This document shows, one piece after another, positions 14,970-19,279 of a stretch of DNA of 19,279 bases. The stretch comes from JBBDST01 sp040904765 (GTDB lineage: Bacteria; Actinomycetota; Nitriliruptoria; Nitriliruptorales; Nitriliruptoraceae). The stretch spans positions 1-19,279 of the forward strand of contig JBBDST010000053.1 of NCBI GenBank assembly GCA_040904765.1. The letters run 5' to 3'. The position numbers and the translations under genes are program-made. The notes below the pieces were generated by a model. The model had not been told where the DNA came from. It saw only the letters and a list, made by a program, of their open reading frames with translations, and searched no databases. Position 1 is the first letter of the stretch; every line of letters starts with the position of its first letter.

Positions 14970-15721
14970 GGTGTGAATCCTGCTTGCTCGTTGTCGTTGT
15001 CGTTGTCGTCGTCGGCTTTGCGTTTGGCGTCGAACGCGCCATCGAAGTTGTGTTCGCCATAGAAGCGGCGGGCCGCAACTTTGAACGCACGGCTCCAGGC
15101 CCGGTCGTGCATCGTTAACGCGATCAGTTCTTCAGGGATATCTCGGTCAATCTGGCACCACACGTGATGGACCCGTTGGATGACCGTGATGACGCCGCCG
15201 ACGGCAAGCACCCACAGGGCTGCTTCAAGCACAAACCGGTGAAAAACTAAACCGGCCATCAAAATGACGGCCCGTTCGCCGCGTTCGATCATCCCGACCG
15301 TGCATGCCAGGTCGATCGCTTCGGCTTTGGCACGCACATAGCTGGTGACAAAACTTGAGACGAGCGCGACCAAGATTAACGCCAGCAGGCGCGGCTGGGT
15401 AGCAAAAGCAAGCGCTAAGCCAGAAAAAATCATGGCGTCGGCAATACGGTCACTCACCGAATCGTAAAACGAGCCAAATGGGGTTGAGCGGCCAGTCGCA
15501 CGGGCAACACTGCCATCAAGCAGATCCATCGATCCGCCGGCAACAAGCAGCCAGCCGCCTGCCACAAACTGGCCGCTGGCGATCATGACTGCAGCCGCGC
15601 CAGTGAGCAGTAAACCAAGTGAGGTGAGTTGGTTTGGGGAGATGCCAATGCGCGCAACAAGGCGTCCGAGCGGCGACGCGAAGCGTTCAATGTAGGCGGG
15701 ATAGCGTGCCCGAAGTGCCAC
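14966..15721 (-). CDS. pgsA1: CDP-alcohol phosphatidyltransferase, probable phosphatidylinositol phosphate synthase
   Basis: Integral membrane enzyme joining CDP-diacylglycerol to an alcohol, most likely L-myo-inositol 1-phosphate, giving PI-phosphate for PIM synthesis. The full DX2DGX2ARX8GX3DX3D signature is present, from Asp66 (DLLDGSVAR) to Asp87 and Asp91 (GSFYDSVSD). About six membrane segments span residues 30-185. 251 aa, with a hydrophilic C-terminal extension of about 55 residues ending in an Asp/Asn run (ADDDNDNDNEQ). GTG start with a strong GGGAGG motif just upstream, 60 nt after the HIT gene. Substrate choice is inferred from the patA-pimA neighbours; a PG-phosphate synthase cannot be fully excluded. 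Confidence 0.88.
   Translation of the reverse strand: MALRARYPAYIERFASPLGRLVARIGISPNQLTSLGLLLTGAAAVMIASGQFVAGGWLLVAGGSMDLLDGSVARATGRSTPFGSFYDSVSDRIADAMIFSGLALAFATQPRLLALILVALVSSFVTSYVRAKAEAIDLACTVGMIERGERAVILMAGLVFHRFVLEAALWVLAVGGVITVIQRVHHVWCQIDRDIPEELIALTMHDRAWSRAFKVAARRFYGEHNFDGAFDAKRKADDDNDNDNEQAGFTP
14990..15013. repeat. GTTGTC hexamer repeat at the end of the PI-phosphate synthase gene
   Basis: Three copies of GTTGTC plus GTCGTC on the plus strand, read on the coding strand as Asp/Asn codons in the C-terminal tail. Slippage here would change the tail by two-residue steps without shifting the frame. Confidence 0.6.
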
Positions 15722-15781
15722 AGGACCTCCCTTTCCTTGCTGTCACTCTAACGCGATCATGTCACAACTCGTGAAGGTTAT

Positions 15782-16348
15782 TTACGTGTTGAAGCTGGCG
15801 GCAAGTTCGTCATAGATGTCATCGAGAGCACGGGGTAGCACGCGAGTGCTACCCGCGACGGTCATAAAGTTGGTGTCCCCCGACCAACGTGGCACTGCAT
15901 GCAGGTGCAAATGCTCGGCGATGCCCGCACCGGCGTGTGCGCCCAGATTCATGCCAAGATTGACACCTGTGCAGGCAAGGACGGTTTCGAGCAGGGCGAC
16001 ACTGCGGCGGGTGAGTTGAAACAGTTCCGTTGCGGTGTCGTCGTCAAGGCCAGGCAGGCTTGCTGTGTGCGTGTAGGGCAGCACCATCAGATGCCCGGGG
16101 TTGTATGGGTAGGCGTTGAGCATAATGAAATTGTGTTGCCCACGGTGCAGAATCAGTGACGCTGCGTCGTTGCTTGCCGGTTTGGCGGGAAGCACACAAA
16201 ACGGGCAGCCTGCCGGTTTGTCAGCCGGCGTATCGTCGGGCTTTGCAACATAGCTGTAACGCCATGGCGCCCACAGGCGCTGAAGCGCATCCGGTGCGGC
16301 ATCAGGCTGCTGACCGGAGACGTCAAGGCCGTGTGGGGTGTCGGTCAC
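15782..16348 (-). CDS. HIT-family hydrolase/phosphorylase (Ap4A phosphorylase-like)
   Basis: 188 aa. Carries the histidine triad HxHxH in EHLHLHAVPRW (His146, 148, 150), where the central His forms the covalent nucleotide intermediate. The N-terminal LWAPWRYSYV and the Cys pair CPFC (48-51), which probably binds zinc, and NAYPYNPGHLMVLP (78-91) are typical of the actinobacterial group to which M. tuberculosis Rv2613c belongs. Rv2613c is described as a diadenosine tetraphosphate phosphorylase. Aminoacyl-tRNA synthetases make Ap4A as a by-product, so its place right after thrS makes sense. GTG start overlaps the thrS stop (GTGA); GGAG lies 10 nt upstream. Confidence 0.9.
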   Translation of the reverse strand: MTDTPHGLDVSGQQPDAAPDALQRLWAPWRYSYVAKPDDTPADKPAGCPFCVLPAKPASNDAASLILHRGQHNFIMLNAYPYNPGHLMVLPYTHTASLPGLDDDTATELFQLTRRSVALLETVLACTGVNLGMNLGAHAGAGIAEHLHLHAVPRWSGDTNFMTVAGSTRVLPRALDDIYDELAASFNT

Positions 16349-18342
16349 GACGGTTGTTCTCCCCGGCGGGTTGCCGCAATTTCGGCAGTGAGGTCACGCA
16401 CGAACGTGTCGAGTGGCACGCCGGTTGTTTTGTTGCCACGATACGGGTTGACGGCAAGTGTGCGGTTGGACGCTTCATCGCCACCGACCACAAGGCAGTA
16501 CGGCACTTTGGATGTTTTTGCGTCCCGAATTTTGGCTCCCAACGTGCCATCGGCCACGTCAAGTTCGACCCGAACACCGTGACTGCGCAGGGTAGTGAAA
16601 ACTTCTTGGGCGTAGTCGTGAAAGTCGGTTGCGACCGGTACAACCCGAACCTGTTCTGGGGTGAGCCACAGTGGGAAAGCACCGTTGGTGGATTCGAGCA
16701 TCACCGCAAAGAACCGTTCGATCGACCCAAACAGAGCCCGGTGCACCATAAAGGGCCGTTGTCGAGTGCCATCAGCTGCCACATAAGTAATGTCGAAACG
16801 TTCTGGCAGATTAAAATCCACCTGGATGGTGGTGAGTTGCCATTCGCGTCCCAGCGCATCGCGGGCATAAATATCGATCTTTGGCCCGTAGAACGCGCCT
16901 TCACCGGCATCGACGGTGTAGGCGAACCCAGAGCGTTCAACGGCCTGTTTGAGGGCGTCTTCAGCGATTTGCCACTGGTCGTCGCTGCCGATCGATTTGC
17001 TTTCCGGTCGGGTTGAGATCGCCACACGTGACGGTTCGCCAAAACCAAAGGCGGCATACAGGTCGCGGGCAAAACCGATGCAGGCTACGACTTCGTCGAT
17101 GACTTGATCGTCGCGACAGAAAATGTGGGAGTCGTCTTGGGTGAAACCACGCGCACGCAGCATGCCGTTCACCACGCCAGAACGTTCGTAGCGGTAGACG
17201 GTGCCAAGTTCGGCAATACGTAACGGAAGTTCCCGGTAGGAACGGGTTTTAAAGCTGAACGCCAGAATGTGAAACGGGCAGTTCATCGGCTTTAAGCGAT
17301 AAGCGGTGTGGGTGGCGTCGTCGCCGCCATGTTCGCTGACATCCATCGCGGGAAACATCAGTTCGCCGTAGTTTTCAAGGTGCCCGGAGATGCGCCACAG
17401 GTCTTCTTTAGCGATGTGCGGGGTGTAGACCGGCTGATATCCGCGGGCAAGTGTTTCGTCGCGAATCCAATCTTCCATATGTTTGCGCACGATCGCGCCG
17501 TTGGGCAGAAAGATTGCCAGACCCGGGCCGAGCTCTTCTGGAGTGTGGAGCAGTTCCAGTTCGCGTCCAAGCCTGCGATGGTCACGCAGTTTGGCTTCTT
17601 CGAGCAGTTCTAGATGTTTAGTGAGACGTTTTTTTGATTCCCAGGCGGTGCCGTAGATGCGTTGCAGCATCGGCTGGTCTTCGCGACCGCGCCAGTACGC
17701 GCCGGCAGTACGCAACAGTTTGAACGCCGGAATGCGGTCGGTTGAAGCGATGTGGGGGCCTTTGCACAAGTCGACCCAGTGTTCGCCCTCATCGCTGACG
17801 TTGCGATACACCGTAAAGGTGGCACCGTCGCTGCCGGCGTCGACTTCCGAAGCGTCGACCCGTTCGATGATTTCGCGTTTGTATGGCTGTTCGGCAAACA
17901 GCGTTAACGCATCATCTTTGGAGATTTCTTCGCGGACGAACTGTTGTTTGGCGCGTTGCAGTTCGACCATGCGGGCTTCGATGGCTTCAATGTCGTCTGG
18001 GGTGAACGGGCGGGCCACGTCAAAGTCGTAATAGAAACCGTCTTTCACCGGCGGACCGATAGCCCATTTTGCTTCGGGGAAAAGGTCAGTGACTGCTTGT
18101 GCCATCAGGTGTGCGACTGAGTGGCGCAGAATGTCGCGACCTTCATCAGAGTCGCTGGCGATGGTTTCGATGGTGGCATCGCTTGTGAGCGGACGATCAA
18201 GGTCATAGGCGTCACCGTCGACGAGTGCGGCGATAATTGGCCCTCGAATCGCTTCAAGTGCTTTCAACGCTTCAAGTGCGGTTGTCCCTGCTGGGACGCT
18301 CACCTGAGTGTCGTTACCCGTGACGGTAATCATCTCGCTCAC
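16345..18342 (-). CDS. thrS: Threonyl-tRNA synthetase
   Basis: Class II synthetase that charges tRNA-Thr. I place the start at GTG 18340-18342 (665 aa) because AAGGAG lies 6 nt upstream; ATG 18331-18333 is too far from it, and a longer frame to 18450 has no support. Order: TGS domain (about 4-63); editing domain with HSVAH (74-78) and CKGPH (193-197), so mischarged Ser-tRNA can be cleared; catalytic core with the zinc ligands Cys355 (NCPFH), His406 (DDSHIF) and His534 (MVHRALFGSIERF), and motif 2 YRYERSG (383-389); C-terminal anticodon-binding domain from about 563 (VRVVPV, PYCLVVGGDE). First gene of the thrS-pimA operon, with a structured upstream leader. Confidence 0.97.
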   Translation of the reverse strand: MSEMITVTGNDTQVSVPAGTTALEALKALEAIRGPIIAALVDGDAYDLDRPLTSDATIETIASDSDEGRDILRHSVAHLMAQAVTDLFPEAKWAIGPPVKDGFYYDFDVARPFTPDDIEAIEARMVELQRAKQQFVREEISKDDALTLFAEQPYKREIIERVDASEVDAGSDGATFTVYRNVSDEGEHWVDLCKGPHIASTDRIPAFKLLRTAGAYWRGREDQPMLQRIYGTAWESKKRLTKHLELLEEAKLRDHRRLGRELELLHTPEELGPGLAIFLPNGAIVRKHMEDWIRDETLARGYQPVYTPHIAKEDLWRISGHLENYGELMFPAMDVSEHGGDDATHTAYRLKPMNCPFHILAFSFKTRSYRELPLRIAELGTVYRYERSGVVNGMLRARGFTQDDSHIFCRDDQVIDEVVACIGFARDLYAAFGFGEPSRVAISTRPESKSIGSDDQWQIAEDALKQAVERSGFAYTVDAGEGAFYGPKIDIYARDALGREWQLTTIQVDFNLPERFDITYVAADGTRQRPFMVHRALFGSIERFFAVMLESTNGAFPLWLTPEQVRVVPVATDFHDYAQEVFTTLRSHGVRVELDVADGTLGAKIRDAKTSKVPYCLVVGGDEASNRTLAVNPYRGNKTTGVPLDTFVRDLTAEIAATRRGEQPS

Positions 18343-18350
18343 ATCTGACT

Positions 18351-18382
18351 CCTTGTGGCTTTGCCGCGTAGACGCCACAGGG
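18351..18382 (-). promoter_or_regulatory. Stem-loop touching the thrS ribosome binding site
   Basis: On the minus strand CCCTGTGGC pairs with GCCACAAGG (eight pairs and one C-A mismatch; the central six pairs are perfect) around a 14-nt loop. The downstream arm includes the AGG of the Shine-Dalgarno sequence AAGGAG (18349-18354). Folding would partly hide the ribosome binding site of thrS, so translational control is conceivable. E. coli thrS is controlled by leader structures, but no sequence similarity to that operator is claimed. Confidence 0.4.
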
Positions 18383-18402
18383 TAAGGATAGTGCCCCGAC
18401 TG

Positions 18403-18424
18403 GCGGCAACACTGATGTCGCCGC
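18403..18424 (-). promoter_or_regulatory. Stem-loop in the thrS leader
   Basis: On the minus strand GCGGCGACA and TGTTGCCGC form nine base pairs (one G-U) closed by a TCAG tetraloop. It lies 60-80 nt before the thrS start, and GTCGGG copies flank it on both sides. No T-run follows, so it looks more like a leader structure than a terminator. Confidence 0.4.
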
Positions 18425-18506
18425 AAAGGCCCGACTTTTGGTCTGCACAAGGTTTTAACTAACGATTATGGGCGAAACACTGCAGGTGAGCCATTGTGCG
18501 GCGCAA

Positions 18507-18543
18507 TCACGATCAACCCGACAATAGGTCGGGTTGATCGTGA
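18507..18543. terminator. Perfect 16-bp inverted repeat (bidirectional hairpin)
   Basis: TCACGATCAACCCGAC and GTCGGGTTGATCGTGA are exact reverse complements separated by 5 nt (AATAG on the plus strand). This is the strongest hairpin noticed in the window. It lies 138 nt after the lipoprotein stop and about 165 nt before thrS. No T-tract follows on either strand. It may be a U-less terminator insulating thrS, or a repeat-family element; sequence alone does not decide. Confidence 0.6.
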
Positions 18544-18680
18544 AACGGTACTTCCCAACGTCATCGGTGCGAGCGACTTAACGGGGGTCCTCAACGATTG
18601 GCGTTATGAAGGGCGTTGTTTGGGCAGGCTTTCATCCTCGCCACAAAGCTTGCGCTGGATACGCCGCTGTCTTATGGGGT

Positions 18681-19262
18681 CTAGCCCGTCAGGACTCGAA
18701 AGACGATGACGGTGTGGCCTGTTGGGATCGCATCTTCAACCCCTGAGCGACCAAGCAGACTCCCGAGCGCCGGCGACTCGGAGCTAACGACAGCCAGAAT
18801 CATTAAGGGGCCGATCTCGTCGACGAGTGCTTCGTAGACCGCGGGGTCTGTTTCGCCGCTTCTAACGAGGCGAACAAGCTCGGTTTCGAGATAACCACCA
18901 TCATCTTGCACTGTCGTGCTGTCGGCGAGTCCTTCGTATCCTGGCATCGACGCATAGAACGTCACAACGTCTTCAAGTGGCGCATCGACGCTCCAGAACT
19001 CTTCGACTGCGACAGGCCACATTTCTTCATACACCAGTTGTGCCCCCGGATAGATCTCGATGTCTAAGCGGGGTGCTTCTGAGGATGTGACAGGTTCTGG
19101 TGGTGCGGCTTCGGTGGCTTCTTGCTCCGGCGCGACCGGTTCTGGTTCAGACGTCACTTCATCCGTCTGACAGCCGGCAAGCAGCAGCGCTATGGCACCC
19201 ATAAACGCGGCGAGCGTGCGTAGTCGCTTGCGTGCCAGAATCGTTGTCGTGTAGTCGCTCAT
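18681..19262 (-). CDS. Uncharacterised lipoprotein
   Basis: 193 aa. A basic N-terminus and a hydrophobic segment (about 16-30) end in the lipobox LLAGC, with Cys31 the predicted lipidated residue, so it is probably anchored outside the cytoplasmic membrane. An acidic Glu/Pro/Ala linker (about 34-62) follows. The folded part begins with LDIEIYPGAQLVYEE and continues with WSVDAPLEDVVTFYASMPGYE. This 'YPGA ... VvtFY' pattern recalls small alpha/beta lipoproteins of unknown function; I cannot name a family. ATG start with a weak GGAA motif about 6 nt upstream, 17 nt from the window edge. It probably ends an upstream transcription unit. GTG/ATG usage and composition look like the neighbours. Confidence 0.7.
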   Translation of the reverse strand: MSDYTTTILARKRLRTLAAFMGAIALLLAGCQTDEVTSEPEPVAPEQEATEAAPPEPVTSSEAPRLDIEIYPGAQLVYEEMWPVAVEEFWSVDAPLEDVVTFYASMPGYEGLADSTTVQDDGGYLETELVRLVRSGETDPAVYEALVDEIGPLMILAVVSSESPALGSLLGRSGVEDAIPTGHTVIVFRVLTG

Positions 19263-19279
19263 GATGGTTTCCGATGCGT

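Larger units (their letters stand above)
18343..18680 (-). other. 338-nt non-coding spacer and presumed thrS leader
   Basis: No gene is supported here on either strand. On the minus strand, reading towards thrS, it holds an unremarkable 137-nt stretch after the lipoprotein stop, the perfect 16-bp hairpin (18507-18543), a CATAAT hexamer (18465-18470) that could be a -10 element, then two stem-loops (18403-18424 and 18351-18382) before the thrS start. GTCGGG occurs three times in this direction: in the hairpin arm and at 18430-18435 and 18395-18400. I see no T-box sequence (no GGTGG-type antiterminator element) and no tRNA. Confidence 0.6.

Noticed and set aside
16156..17016. 286-codon open frame on the plus strand
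   Set aside because: It lies wholly opposite thrS and the HIT gene, whose catalytic motifs are intact on the minus strand, and its translation shows no recognisable domain.
18343..18450. N-terminal extension of thrS up to 18450
   Set aside because: The extra residues are not ThrRS-like, and AAGGAG fits GTG at 18342.
18343..18680. T-box riboswitch before thrS
   Set aside because: No antiterminator-type conserved sequence or terminator with U-tract is visible.
18494..18709. 71-codon plus-strand frame in the spacer upstream of thrS
   Set aside because: It crosses the 16-bp hairpin and runs into the lipoprotein gene; no ribosome binding site or family seen, so treated as chance.

Overview
The window is a conserved actinobacterial housekeeping block. 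Every gene I can support (20, one cut by the left edge) lies on the minus strand, so transcription runs from high to low coordinates. The enzymes of phosphatidylinositol mannoside (PIM) synthesis, a mycobacterial/Bacillus-type SOS box before ruvC, and the order thrS-HIT-pgsA1-patA-pimA ... pdxS-pdxT-yebC-ruvCAB-yajC-secDF-apt-relA all match what is known from Mycobacterium tuberculosis (Rv2614c down to Rv2583c). GC content looks only moderate (mid-50s by eye, not computed), and extra genes are interleaved, so I infer a non-mycobacterial actinobacterium, perhaps of the Acidimicrobiia. The class-level guess is weak. 11 of the 19 complete genes start with GTG, and many neighbours overlap by 4 nt (ATGA or GTGA), which indicates tight translational coupling.

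In transcription order: (1) 19262-18681, a small uncharacterised lipoprotein. (2) 18680-18343, a 338-nt non-coding stretch with a perfect 16-bp inverted repeat and two stem-loops in the presumed thrS leader. (3) 18342-12889, a coupled operon of thrS, a HIT-family (Ap4A phosphorylase-like) enzyme, PI-phosphate synthase, PIM acyltransferase and PimA mannosyltransferase, closed by a hairpin over the pimA stop codon. (4) 12781-11693, a DUF3048/YerB-like lipoprotein. (5) 11580-10028, pdxS-pdxT for pyridoxal phosphate. (6) 9944-9189, yebC. (7) 9140-6825, the LexA-box-controlled ruvC-ruvA-ruvB Holliday-junction operon. (8) 6675-2491, yajC, an unusual HD-domain phosphohydrolase, secD, secF and apt. 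(9) 2412-94, the bifunctional (p)ppGpp synthetase/hydrolase. (10) 62-1, the first residues of an MBL-fold hydrolase.

Functionally the block joins aminoacylation and dinucleotide clean-up, PIM envelope lipids, vitamin B6, recombination repair, Sec export, purine salvage and the stringent response. No mobile element, CRISPR array, phage gene, rRNA or tRNA was found. The least explained parts are the HD-domain protein inside the yajC-secDF cluster, the two lipoproteins, the thrS leader with its 16-bp hairpin, and a 35-codon reading frame between ruvB and yajC. I see no clear new multi-gene system; these are the places to look.
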